Positions 9,854-21,550 of a stretch of DNA of 64,000 nucleotides are shown here, piece after piece. The notes below the pieces were generated by a model. The model saw only the letters and a program-made list of their open reading frames with translations. It ran no database searches and was not told the DNA's origin. Position 1 is the stretch's first letter. Every line of letters starts with the position of its first letter. The translations under genes were made by a program, and so were the position numbers. Source of the DNA: Panicum virgatum (lineage: Eukaryota > Streptophyta > Magnoliopsida > Poales > Poaceae); NCBI RefSeq assembly GCF_016808335.1, contig NC_053149.1, forward strand, positions 12,017,714 to 12,081,713, in the 5' to 3' direction.

Positions 9854-11508
9854 GTATGCATCTCTCATACACACACACTCTCTCTGTCTGAACATAACTT
9901 TGCCACGCATTTCATGTATATGATGACGGTATCCTGCTGGAGCCAGGCATCGTGTGCAAGAGATCAGATTTTGTTCAGATTTCTTAGTTGGCGCGCGAGC
10001 GCCGCGGGTAGCCGCGCACGGCTCCTCCGGCGGGAGGCGGCGCGAGCTAGGGTTTGGGGGAGGGGGAGGGGCGGCCAGAGAGGGTGGGAGGTGGGCGGAG
10101 CGGCCGCCGGCGAGGTCGCCGGGGTGGCGGCGGGAGGCGGCGGCTTTTATGTTTCGAGTTGCCTGGGGGTGGGGTGGCTCCCATGGCCGCCGGCCATAGA
10201 GGAAGGGGCCGGGGTGGCGGCGGCCCGGCAGTGGAGGTGGGTTGTACGGCGGAGGGAGCAGCAGTGCGGGAGCGCCACCGGCCGGCCGGGGCTGGACAAC
10301 CAGTGGGCGGTGGCATGCGGCGGGGGCGACGGGACGGCGCTACGGCGGCGCGGTGGCGGGCTCGGTTAGAGAGAGCGGAGGCCGCCGGAGCCGGAGGAGG
10401 CGGTCGACGGCGGGGGCGACGAGAGAAAGAAGGAAGGAGGAAGGAGGAAGAAGAAAAAAGGAAGGAGGAAGGTAGAAGAAAAACAGTAAGGCAGCACCTG
10501 TTCGCCGCTCCGCATCCCAGCGAACGCGCGCTGACCAGCGTCCCCCGATTTTGTTTGGTAGGTACCTTTGTGCGACTGTACGTGGTGCAGCGCGTTATTC
10601 TGTCGCGGAGCTGCTGTTGTCTTGCTGCGTGCGTACGTGCTTTGCTTTCGCATTTTTCGCTGTCGACATGAAAACTGTCGGACGCGATCGATCGAGCTGC
10701 AGGCTAGCGATCCAGCTGATGATGAAGCGGTGAAGCCTGAACCCTGCAGTTCCCGTGGGCACGCCCCTGCTCGCTAGCTGCTGATCGATTCAACATGTTT
10801 CGTTCACTAGCAGCATGCAATCCTGCACCACTGCCGCAGCTGTTTGTGGTGCACGTTACGTACATACGCTTGTACGTATAAGGTGCGTACGAAATGCAGT
10901 ATAATACACAATACGTGCATAGCGTGCTTGCTGAAAGACGAATATATAGTAGGTATACGCGTCTCTGCTATGGGCACATTGTACGGTCACCCAAAAAAAC
11001 ACATTTTGATAGCTTGGGGGAACCAACCAAAATCTATTGGACTCGATCAGTCATTGAGAAGCGGCCTTCAGATAGATCATGGATATTGACAAGTGCCTCC
11101 ATCACTTCCTCCTTTTTGAAAGGTTTTAGCAAGAAGACATTCAAGTCCTGAATATAATCTGCTTTTCAACGTTCCGTGAGGGGCCGGGAAGAGCATTTTT
11201 TTAACAGAGAGTAGTTAATTATATATTGGATCATCCGCCATTCGCAAGCGCAAGAACACAAGCACACTGGTCGATGGTTTGATGAAGAGGGCGGCACTTT
11301 CGGTGAGCACAAGGGATCCATGGGACTTTCTTGTGTTTTGTTGTTTTTCTAGGGTCCTCTGTGTAGTTTGGTTGCAGCCTTTGTATCCTTCATATCCTCT
11401 ACGGAGGCGTCTGTATTGGTATGTTTTCATGGATGTTTTCCTTACCGTATAATACAGACATCTTTGCACAAAAAGAAAAAGTTTTCCAAGAAAAGTATCA
11501 CACATAAA
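9854..11508. other. Intergenic; GC-rich tract and homopurine run
   Basis: At 9990-10420 the DNA is very GC-rich with several overlapping low-complexity frames and no recognisable domain. Immediately after it, 10421-10472 is an uninterrupted 52-base run of purines (GAGAGAAAGAAGGAAGG-type). The rest up to 11508 shows no gene. The GC-rich patch could be a degraded first exon or captured fragment, but nothing identifies it. Confidence 0.4.
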
Positions 11509-11823
11509 GCCCTGTTTGGACCGTATCCCTCCCCAAATAGCCCTAAATAGCTCAAGAGGAGTCAAACAGGATTGCTATTTGCAAATAGGCTATCAAAAAA
11601 ATTATCCCCAAGGGTACTATTTGGGGCTATTTTAGGTGGGTCCATTGATTCTCTCTTTTTCTCCCTTGAAAAAGTGGTAGCCAAATTAATGATTGGAAAA
11701 GTGCTTTAGCAGCTAAATACCCATTAGATCCAAACACCTCAAAAGCTATTTCATTGAAAGACTATTTTCTTAGGCTAAACTTTAGCCCTCAAAATAACCA
11801 TTGGCTATTGCTCTAAACTGGGC
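11509..11823. mobile_element. MITE, hAT-like (GCCCTGTTTGGA ends)
   Basis: The left end GCCCTGTTTGGAC pairs with the right end, which read inward is GCCCAGTTTAGAG. The AT-rich interior has repeated TATTTGG/CAAATAG blocks and no coding capacity. Length is about 315 bp. No clear target duplication remains. Confidence 0.6.
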
Positions 11824-11940
11824 GAAAGGTTATCTTGCTTTGGCTAATTACAATTAATCCTTTCGTTTCTTTCGCTTTTGATGTGAACTGAGCAACTCCA
11901 ATAGTTTCTCATCTCTCTTCTCCATCCTTGATTTTTAGAA

Positions 11941-13610
11941 GAGTTAAATACACCAGCGGTCCTCGAACTTGTCCTGATGTGCCACTTAGGTCCACGAACT
12001 CGTAAAATCGAAATCTAGCACCCTGAACTTGTTAAGTTGTGCCACTTTGGTCCATATCCCTTCACATGGCGCCACGTGGCATGCACATATGCAAAAAAAA
12101 CCTCCAAAGTTACTATCTTCTACCTTCAGCCCCTCACTCCCCTCCTCCCTTCTTCTCCCTCCCAGACCCCGGCCCCTGTTCGACGCGCCGCCCTCCCTGC
12201 CCCGGCAGCGAGCCGCCACACGCCCCCCTCCCTGCTCCCTCGCCGGCGGCGGCGCCTGAGAGCGACAGTGCCGTCCACGCTGTGCCGCATCTCTGGCCCT
12301 CTCCGCCGCGGGAGGGAGGAGCGGGTGGAGCACGCGGCGGCTCCACGCCAGCGCCCCTGCCTCCCGCCCTATCTCCTCCGCCTCGGCTTGGCCCCAGCGG
12401 CGGCGAGTTACTGCAGCGGCAGGTGGCCGGCCCCTCCTCGCGAGCTCCGGTGGCCGTGACCACATCCGGCGGTGCAGGGGCTCACAGCCGCAAGTGCAGG
12501 GCTCGTGGCAGCGGCGGAGGAGCAGGGGACGGCGGTGCTTGTCCGTGGCTGCGCGAGCTTGGGGCCACGGCGGCGGGCGTGGATCTACAGTGGCACACAA
12601 CGCCGGGCTCGGGTCCATGGCGGTGCGAGGAGCTTGAGGCCGCGGGGGCTCCGGACCGCAGCAGCGCGAGGAGCTCGGGGCCGCGGCGGAGGATGTGCGT
12701 CGACGGCGGCGCACGACAGCGCGGATCCACGGCGGCGGGAGCAGCTCGGGGTCGCGCGGCCGGGTGCTAGTCCGTGGCGGCGCGACGAGCTCCAGACCAT
12801 GGCGGCGCGAGGAGCTCGGGGCCGCGGCGGCTTCGGACCGCAACAGCGCGAGGAGCTCCAGGCCATGGCGGTGAGGAGCTCGGGGCCGCGGCGGCGGATT
12901 TGCGTCGATGGCGACGCACGACGGCGCGGATCCGCGGCAGCGGGAGCAGCTCGGGGTTGCGCGGCCGGGTGCTAGTCCGAGGCGACGCGAGGAGCTCCGG
13001 GCCATGGCGGCGCGAGGAGCTCGGGACCGTGGTGGCTTCGGACAGCAGCAGCGTGAGGAGCTCAGGGTCGCGGCGGCGGGGCGAGTCTGCTGCAGCGCAC
13101 GGCGACGGGCTCCTGTCCGCTGCGGCGTGAGGATCTTGGGGCTGTGGCGGGCTCGGGTCGGCGGCGGCGGGCGCAAGTCAGCATCGCGCGCGAGGATCCA
13201 GAGGCCGCAACAACGGCGTGCCAAGGGTGGCGTGCCACGAAGGTCGCGAACTCTTGGGCGGCGGCGAGCCCGGAGTCCGCGAGCTCCAGGGGCGGCTGCG
13301 TCCGCGGCGGCCGCGAGCTCCAGTGGAAGGCGAGGAGGCAGGGTGCGACGGCGAGCTCCACCCACTGGCAGAGGAAGCAGGGGAGGCGTGGAGAGAGAAA
13401 GAGACAGAATGGGAGGGAGGGGTGAAGGTAGAAGATATCAACTTTGGAGGGGTTTTTTGCATATATTCATGTCACGTGGCGCCATCTCAAGGGGTATGGA
13501 TCTAAGTGGCACAACTTAACAAGTTCAGGGTGCCGGATTTCGATTTTGCAAGTTCGTGTACCTAAGTGACACATTAGGACAAGTTTAAGGGCCACTGGTG
13601 TATTTAACTC
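11941..13610. mobile_element. Non-autonomous MULE with 9-bp TSD
   Basis: Long terminal inverted repeats of about 185 bp begin GAGTTAAATACACCAGCGGT at the left and the same inward from 13610. They flank a GC-rich interior of about 1.3 kb. The target duplication TTTTTAGAA is exact at 11932-11940 and 13611-13619; 9 bp is the Mutator hallmark. No transposase is present. The interior contains a tandem duplication with period about 205 (12721 and 12926) built from smaller modules of the type GAGGAGCTCGGGGCCGCGG. Low-complexity Arg/Pro/Ala frames run through it on both strands, including 459 codons on the - strand; they look like compositional open frames rather than a gene. A Pack-MULE cargo of GC-rich gene fragments is possible. 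Confidence 0.9.
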
Positions 13611-13619
13611 TTTTTAGAA

Positions 13620-14736
13620 AAAGGAAAAAATAGTCTTCAATAGTTCCTCATCTTTAATTTTCCATCTGCTAACAATTGATAAAAAGGCTATCCTAGTGCG
13701 TAAATATACACACACGCCTCGTTTCTCCTGATTTGACTCCCGCGCGGGTCTTTTCGTCGCACATCTTCTCCCGCCTTCCTTCGCGCCGAACCTACTGTTG
13801 GTGCCCAGGCCCGCCGCCACCCTTCTCACAGCAGGCAAAAAAACCCCGAACCCCTGCCCCACCCGTACACGGGGCCCGTTGCCTTGTGAGTTAGGCCGGG
13901 CTCCATAGTGCTTTGGACATAGGGAAGGCGAGGGTTTTTTTTATTACCCGCAGGCGGAAATTCGTCCCGACCAGAGATCGAACCCACAACCTGCAGGGTG
14001 CCGCCGGACTGCGCCCGACATCCTTTGGCTCATAAATAGATCGAGATGCACGCATACGTATACGCAGGCATAAATCAGCCTGTTCGGATAGTGGGAAAAT
14101 CAACCTGCTGGCCTGGTTCTGGTTGGGCTTAGCGCAACCGTTTGGTGGCTATGGATTTGTATTCTGTCTCTAAAGCTGCTGGAATTTGCCTATTGGATCT
14201 CTACGTGCCTGGGGCTGGCTGCTCCAGCAGTAGCTCCAGTCCAGCCAGTTCTGCTTAGCCGAACAAGTTGAATACGTTCAGAGAATTTCAGGCTGTGAAA
14301 GTTTGAAAACAATGCATGATTCTTCTACTCATCGACCAGCAGGGTTGCTGGAGCGGTCACCTTATAGTATATGTGCAGAAACTCGCAAACATTACATGTT
14401 TCGTACACAGTAGAAAGTTACAAACAGGTGAACAATAGCAAAACAACCGAGCTCGGTTTTCTTCTGTTCCATCTCTGTTGCAGGGTTGCATACCAAACTG
14501 CCGTCAGACAGAGTCAGAGACGCAGCTAGCAAGGCTTCGATCAGGTCGGCCGGCTGGCCGGCAGTTGGACGTACCGGACTCTTTGCTTGCAAGCATCAGG
14601 AATAATGGCCATTTATCTGCTTGTCGACGACTCGGTGAAGGATCATGGCGATCGCATGCATGGCCATCAATGCATTTGCAGATGCAGGGACCGGCGGAGA
14701 GGCCACCAGTCCAGATGCACCTTTAACGACGCCGGC
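13620..14736. other. Intergenic with SINE-like B box
   Basis: No gene is supported. On the - strand at about 13970-13990 the phrase GGTTGTGGGTTCGATCTC resembles the RNA polymerase III B box of tRNA-derived SINEs and is followed downstream on that strand by an A run (T run at 13935-13943 on +). No clear A box or target duplication was found. The right-hand part (14500-14736) is the pre-insertion flank of the solo LTR that follows. Confidence 0.35.
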
Positions 14737-17091
14737 TGTGACGAAACCGTCAATTTAAAACTCTAAATTAAGTGTAATTGTCGTCATTTGAACATATCGG
14801 ACGCATTAGCTTAATGGTTTAATTTGGCGATTCTTTCTCAACCCACGGCCCGATCAAAACAACACCGGTAGTCCCACGCGAAGGTGGGCGTAGATGGTAC
14901 AAACACGATATAATACTTGAAAATAGAACAACGCGACACAAATAATACATAACTTCTTACAAACCAAATTCAGATACAATAATTTTATAAACCGGATTTA
15001 AAAACATACTTAGTATACAAGTCTTCCAACAAATAAAAACTAGAATTTACACTAGGAAAGGACTATACTACATTACCCCTAAAGGTTCTGCCTAACACCA
15101 CCGGTCAGACCGGTGCGCCCCGCCGATCAGACCGGTGTGCATGGGTTCCCCACATATACACCGGTCAGACCGGTCTGAACAAAACTGAGGGCGGCACACT
15201 CTGCCATCAAGTGTGCAACCCGCCGACTTTATAGTCTACTGATCTCTCTCCACAACTTCCCACCCATCTGCATCTCGGCGGATAAATTTGACGCAGCAGG
15301 GGTAGAAACCGACGTCGGGGTGCCCTGAAACAAATTAATGGTGGCAACAACCCTGAGCAACTAATACTCAGCAAGACTTACCCGATCAGTGGGTGTAACT
15401 TAGCCCACATACCTAGACATACAAGATTTTTGGCTGGTGGTTATTTTGTAGAAAAGCGACTAAAGTAATTCCTTACTTTCAGTATTTTAGCTCCAGATTC
15501 TATACAAATTAACTCTAATCTAATATTTGCATGAATCAATTATATCAAACATGTTGGTGCAATCACATAATAATTCCATGTGTTCATTGTCATATTTATA
15601 CATATCCTCCTCATTCTATCATGAGACTACGATGCAGCAAAGAGATCAAGGCCCTCATAACCGCGAGACACGGCGAATCGATTCGATTTAACCTTGCAAG
15701 GTGGACCTAACCAACATGGCACGCAAAAGCCCCGTCGGACCCCACGCACCGACCTTTCCCATCCCCACCTCGAACTACAGGAACCAGCCCAACGACATAT
15801 AGTCAGCCGAGCTCAACATGAGACCACAAAAAGTAAACATATGCATCTCCATTTCTCCGCGACTACTCGACTACCCCAGGAGTTGGGTGCGGGTTCCTGT
15901 ACTTTCGAAGCAAAGCAGTACTCGGCTTACCGGTTTCGACTACCTCCCGTTGTCGGCAGTGCTGATCGGGGATTGAGTTGTACTAACCGCATGCCGGGAG
16001 TAGGAGGTAGTCCCGGCATGCGGTTAGTACAACACAATCCCCGATCAGCACTGCCGACAACGACCGGTCCTTAACCGACTCAGACGGGGCTAAGGCACCC
16101 AGGAACCCTGTTCTGCTGCCATACCTATACATCATCATCACTCCTCGTCCGGTCTCGCATTTTCATATCACTTTCAATAACTCAGGGACTGTAATATAAA
16201 CACATATAACTTATATCTCGCGAGTAACCGGAAATTACCCGACTTCTAAATATCCTATATCTCGCGAGTGACAAGAAGTCACTCGACTTCTATCGAGAAC
16301 TTATTAAGCATAGCATTTCTATCGTCCTATACATGCTAGTATAACTCAAGGAACCTAAGGATCATGCAACTAGGATTCCAATCAACTCCTGAAACGTAAT
16401 GCACAAGTAATAGAAACATATATAGATGTTATAATTTAAAATAATAGGACATGCACCGGGGCTTGCCTTGAGTCTGCTGCCCAGAACTGGGGTGAACTTG
16501 ACCTTGGGCCGGGGCCTCACGCCTCTCCTCCTGCTGGGCCTGCTCTAGCGGCTCCGGTGGCTCCGCAACCACCACGTACACCACCTCCTCTGTCGCGGCA
16601 CTAGTTCATGGACGTAATTGGATGTGTTCTACCAGAGGAAATCGACTAAAACCTCCTAGAAAAAGAGATCGACCCATTCCTAGCTAAAATACCTTGAATG
16701 ACGCGAAGAACTTGGATCCACTGCCCCCTGGGTAGGGAATCGTGGAGAAGATGATCCACCGCGCTGATTGTAGCCTCCCAAAGCCTTGGAATGGATTTGG
16801 AGTGAGGGATTTGGGAGTGAGGGTTAAGAGGGGGCACAGTGTGAGGGCGAGAGAGAAAGAGAGAACGAGCGTGAGAGAGGTAGAGTGAACCGATGAGGGA
16901 GATAGAGAGAGTCAGAAAAATGACGTGGGGTCCAAAACAGTTGAAACCAGTTTAACCGGTTGGACCGGTTGCCCCGACCGGTCTGGCCCAGACTGTCAAG
17001 AACACTTTGGTTTAGTGATTTGTCGTGTGAGTTTTAGAACTAATGGACATAATTAATTTAATTACAGAGGATTAACACCTGAGGTGTTACA
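14737..17091 (-). mobile_element. Solo LTR of gypsy-type element, TSD CCGGC
   Basis: The 2355-bp unit runs TGTGACG...TTACA on the + strand; on the - strand it opens TGTAACACC, the usual start of grass chromovirus LTRs, and closes with CA. Identical 5-bp flanks CCGGC lie at 14732-14736 and 17092-17096, so it is an LTR left by recombination between the two LTRs of an inserted element. No gag-pol motif occurs inside. Interior features include several ACCGGTCAGACCGGT-type palindromic motifs (15100-15180 and 16945-16985), a CT/GA-rich stretch (16845-16920) and a 52-bp-arm hairpin (15948-16062). Confidence 0.85.
15948..16062. repeat. 52-bp-arm hairpin inside solo LTR
   Basis: The left arm 15948-15999 and right arm 16011-16062 are reverse complements with one mismatch; the loop is the 11 bases 16000-16010. 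RNA from either strand would fold into a long, almost perfect stem, suitable as a small-RNA precursor. The arms contain TTGTCGGCAGTGCTGATCGG. No other copy of this stem is visible in the window. Confidence 0.9.
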
Positions 17092-18264
17092 CCGGCCGGC
17101 ATCAGCCCACGCAAAGTACGAAGTAGGCGCGCGGTCAGAGCCTCAGAGAGATGGCAGAGATCACTCGCCCGCACGGCTAGCTAGCTCTTGCCGCAGGTCG
17201 TCGCCGCCGGCAGGAACCGTCGCCGCCGATGGAACCTCGGCGCCTCGCGGCTGCCTTTTGACATTTCGTTGCCTGCACATCTTCCCTGGCGCGGCGTCAG
17301 GTCTCTGTCTGAGCCTGACGAGGGGGAGGGTACACGACGATGCTGGTTGCATCAGAGCGGGAAAGATCGATCGATCGATCGACCGAAAGGCTGCGCGAAT
17401 TGAATGCCCGGCGACCAAGAAGCTAGATTAAAGCTGCTGCTTGGCTAGCTACTGAAGGCTTTTAATTGCCTGGAATTAGTCTCGATCGCCCTCTGAATTT
17501 TCTGATCTTACCACCTTAGGCAGGTATGTGCAGCCATATGTGTGTATAAGAGTGAAACTATGCATATGCATGATCGTTCTCTCCTCGATCCCAAATGTAT
17601 ATATACTTAGGTTTGTGCCCGTATATTGCTACGCTCAACAAACATACAACCAATGCAATACATAAATACTAAGAAAAATAAATGGAAAAATATTTAACTG
17701 CTGAGGCTGCAGTGATGATCAACCAATGCAATACAAAAATATTTAGCTTGCATTGTCAAGTTCATTTCAGGTCCAGCATAACTGAATTTTTAGCACTTTG
17801 TAATGACAGTGTATTCCCTTTCAGCGTCAAGTATTAAAATAGTGTTGATCACTCTTTCCTAGAGTTTTCAATTCAGTGATTGTGTTCTTAATTGTCTAAT
17901 TTGTATCTAACCTAGCTATGTTACAATACCAAGTTAAACGACATTCAATCACTCATATTTGGATATACGGAAAAAGAATTAGTGATCTTGATGGAGGAGA
18001 GCACCAATCTCAAGCTCCAATACTGCATTTATATATTGTAGGTTTTGTGTAATATATATAAACACAAAACATATATATAGATCGAGTTGTAGACTTGTAA
18101 TAGAAGAATACAATAATTGCTAATAAAGCGGAATCTCGTCAACTGCATCTTCTCCCGCCTCCTGATTTTGTATAGTAGTGCTTTGTTTTTGCAATTAGTT
18201 ATTCCCAACTTTTTTCGAGATTAGTTGGACTTCACTCCTGTAGAAAATTCTTATTTTCACACGT
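17092..18264. other. Intergenic; (GATC)n microsatellite
   Basis: No gene with a recognisable domain is present. A GATC microsatellite occupies 17365-17382. The block 17100-17430 is GC-rich; 17600-18264 is AT-rich and contains a repeated phrase ACCAATGCAATACA (17648 and 17722). Nothing further is supported. Confidence 0.45.
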
Positions 18265-18273
18265 ATTTGCTGC

Positions 18274-19154
18274 GGAAAAAGTCATATTTACCTTACCTAC
18301 CTGAACTATGGGCTGAGTTTACGTTTCCACCTTGAACTCGAAAATAGGGTATTTTATCTCCTCAGACTCGCAAAACCGGATATATGATCTCTCTGGATAG
18401 TTTTTCTTAGTGGTTTTTCTTTTATTTCTTTTATATTTATTTTGAATGAATCTTTAAAAATCATAGTAAATCACAAAAAAATCATAAAATAGAAAACTAA
18501 ATTTTGTTAGACTCCACAAGAGTAGATCTATGCATTAAACATATTGTATGATATAATTTAGTAAAATTTATATTTTTAGTTTTAAATACATAATTTTCTA
18601 TAATTAATTTATATCTACATCTTCCTTGGTCCAATTATGGTGAAATTTTTATGGCGAGGCAATAATTATATTCTTAAGTTGTAGTAAAAATTTCATGGTC
18701 ATTGGGTCATTAAACTCCTAAACCCATGCATTCATGATCCAATAAGCATGAAATTTTTACTATAGCGCGATCATTTAATTATTAGATCACCATAAAAATT
18801 TCACCATAATTTCGACCACGGAACATGTAGATATGAATTAATTATGAAAAATATATATCTAAAATTAAAAATACAATTTTACTAAATTATATCATACCAT
18901 ATATTTACTGCATCTACCTACTCATATGCAGTCTAACAAAATTTGATTTTTCATTTTATGTTTTTTTGTGATTTACTATAATTTTTCAAAGATTTATCCA
19001 AAATAAATATAGGAGAACCACTAAGAAAAAACACCCAGGGAGGTCATATGTTCGGTTTCACGAGTTTGAGAAGGCAAAATACCCGGTTGGTGAGTTTAAG
19101 GTGGAAACGTAAACTTGACCTATAGTTCAGGGAGGTAAATAGAATTTTTTCCCC
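18274..19154. mobile_element. Foldback MULE-type MITE, about 880 bp
   Basis: Almost the whole unit is a large inverted repeat. The left arm starts GGAAAAAGTCATATTTACC and the right arm, read inward, GGGGAAAAAATTCTATTTACC; both continue with matching CTGAACTAT, GTTTACGTTTCCACCTT and CAAACTCG-like blocks and further pairing through the AT-rich middle (for example around 18640-18660 and 18795-18815). Flanks ATTTGCTGC (18265-18273) and ATTTACTGT (19155-19163) match 7 of 9, a worn 9-bp target duplication. Non-coding. Confidence 0.75.
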
Positions 19155-19163
19155 ATTTACTGT

Positions 19164-19830
19164 TGATACGCGAAGGTGTTCTTACAATGCTGGCCCATGA
19201 GTGATGATAGTCTGCTAGCCCATGAGTGGTCCGCAGCAACTAAACAGGCCTGGGTCCAGCCCATTTCCTTGCAGGACCAGTCACCAACCCAGTGTGGAGT
19301 TCAATGTTTTCCTTGTTATAATATTTTCTTCTATATATCTGCATATTGTGCATATCTAGGTGTATAGTAAAATTTATATATCTAAAAGAGTCAAAATAAA
19401 TTATAATTTGGGATGGATACAATACTATGTTGTTATGCTGCAAATACCTTACTAGTGCCAGTTGAATGAGACTGAGTTGGGATTTGACAGAACATGTCGC
19501 AAATAGTGGATATAAGCCATGTTGGAAGAACACATTCCTCCCCAAATAACTGTGCCAAATATAATAAAAACATATGAGTGGTTTTGGACAAAGGTAACAC
19601 CTACAGGCATGCTAAATATACATCAAATCTACAAATGTTTTCACGTCACTTCGGATAATTATTTTTTGAGAGGACGGTCAATCCAACTTAATATATTGTT
19701 TGAGGGAATTCGAATTAATCTATAAGCAAATAAAATTGTAGAAAGGTCAAAAGGTATAAATACAACAACAGTAAGCCTTTGCTAGTGTGAAACACGTAGT
19801 TTGCAGACCAAGCCTTGCTCGGTTGGTGAA
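19164..19830. other. Intergenic, unclassified
   Basis: Nothing beyond short AT-rich frames without domains is seen between the foldback element and the next LTR-like unit. Confidence 0.45.
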
Positions 19831-20680
19831 TGTTGGTGTTCGGAATCACCGTCTAGTAAATTTCGTGCTTTGCGTGTCTAGTCCGGATGATGTGCAAAGA
19901 AGATACGAGGGTTATACTTGTTCAGGCGGAACGTAGGGCGTCCAGTTTGCGGCAGGGCGTGTATCTTGTTGCACTTGTTTGTACTAGGGGGTATAAATGG
20001 GCGAGAGAGTGAAATGAGTCCCAAATCTCTGGTGTGAAATAAGGGCGCGTGTGTTTTGAGCTCGTCCTATCGGTCGAGGGTCCGTGAGATTGATCAAGCG
20101 GTCATTTGTGCTTGTGTGTTGTTCGTCCGTCACCCGGAGAACTATCCTTCCCTTTTTATATCCAGGGGAAAGTGCATCTTACATCAGATGGAGAGATCGA
20201 TGAAAGAAGAGAGGAAAAGATCCCGAGAAAAGGGAAGGGGGGGGTGTGGAAGATCTCCTTGCGATCCGTCATGTGCCTCCCTATAGGGGGGCTATGGCCC
20301 TATCATCGCCGGCCTCCTCCTCCGCGGGCGGTCCTGCGAGCAGTGAGCGCCCCTCCACTACGCCCCGTCACATCCTTAGACAGTGTAGGGGTGTGTCGTT
20401 CCTGTTGCTATATCAGAGGCTTATCCCTCGCCCGCTCTTCCGCGCCCTGCAGTCAGTGGACGATGCGGGACCCCTAGGGTCCTACTCTTCTTGGTCGAGC
20501 GAGCCGAGCTCCCGCCCCCGAGGGCGAGCAAGATGAAGCCTTTCCCACGGGGTCGGGCGGAGCCGAACCTATATCCAGGGGTCGGGCGAGATATGCTTAG
20601 CGCCTTAATCCACTGGGTCGATCTGGACACGTGGCACCTTCATCTCCTTATCCGGACATCCATAGTATTAATATCCGATA
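19831..20680 (+). mobile_element. Candidate solo LTR (TGTTGG ... CCGATA)
   Basis: The unit starts TGTTGGTGTTCGGAATCACC, an LTR opening common in grass Ty3/gypsy elements, and ends near AATATCCGATA, a form of the usual CCGACA end. A TATA box (GGTATAAATGGG) at about 19989-20000 fits an LTR promoter on the + strand. Flanks GTGAA and GTGGA match 4 of 5. No internal domain or second LTR is present. The end and the solo status are tentative. Confidence 0.5.
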
Positions 20681-20741
20681 GTGGAGTCTTCTGGTTGGGA
20701 GTTCACCTGTCCGCCCTCGGGCTCAGATACTCACGCGTATT

Positions 20742-21323
20742 GAGCAGCTCCAATAACCTAGCTATCTTGGCTTGGCTAGCTAAAAAATAAGAAAAAATCT
20801 AAAAAACTGGATCCAACAGCTTATGCAAACATCTCCACTAGATATCCCGTTAGCCATTTTCTTGGTCTCCTGCTAGCTACTTTTGCCTAGTGAAGTCCGC
20901 TAGCCATCCGCGCTTGCACGACTCCTGCCCCTCCCACGCTCGCCTCCCGCCCCTCCCGCGCCTCGCTACCACGTCGCCGGTCCACCCCCGCGGAGCCTGC
21001 GCGCGCCGGCGGCCGCCTACCTGCCCCCTAGAGCCTGCACGCATTGACGGCCGTGGAGGTAGCGTTGGGTGGAATCGGCGGCGCTGGGGTCGCAATCGAC
21101 GATCGCGGCAGTGGGAGGAAGCATGGGGCGCTGTCGCCATGGATGGGAGCTACAAGTGGGGCCCATGCAGTACTAACTGGGAGAGGAGAGTTAGATATGG
21201 AGAGAGATATTTCATTGGTGTGTTGGTTCTTCCATTCTTTGGATAGCTAAATAGCTAGCTAAATGATATAACTAGCTAAAAGTAAATTTGACTAGTCTAA
21301 TTTAACTAGCCTTTTGGATGCTC
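20742..21323. mobile_element. MITE-like element with GC-rich cargo near POLD1 promoter
   Basis: The left end GAGCAGCTCCAATAACCTAGCTA and the right end, inward, GAGCATCCAAAAGGCTAGTTA form degenerate inverted repeats rich in TAGCTAG and CTAGCTAAA. Between them is a GC-rich core (20900-21150). No target duplication is clear. It lies within about 300 bp of the POLD1 start codon and therefore forms the distal part of that promoter region. Confidence 0.5.
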
Positions 21324-21550
21324 TAATCCTCCTGTGAGGCCGGGCAGTAGGGAGCCCCTCTCTCCAAAAACAACACATGTAGTTTGCTTTCCTTTTTTTC
21401 TTAGAAAAAAATAAGTATGAAAATTAGCGAAACCCGTAAATGCCACTTGAATACGCACACTTCCACGTTACTGATTTTACGTAAACCGTCTAGCGGTGGC
21501 GTATTCCTCACTGGTCCTCCTCCGGTACAAAACCCTACGTCCCCAGCAAT

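Noticed and set aside
9788..10671. Overlapping GC-rich frames
   Set aside because: Gly/Arg/Ala-rich in all phases with no domain, signal or splice support.
11986..13365. 459-codon frame inside the MULE
   Set aside because: It runs into the terminal inverted repeat and is made of repeated GC modules; open frames occur in several phases, so it is compositional.
13930..13995. Possible SINE or tRNA gene
   Set aside because: Only a B-box-like phrase; no A box, cloverleaf or target duplication recognised.
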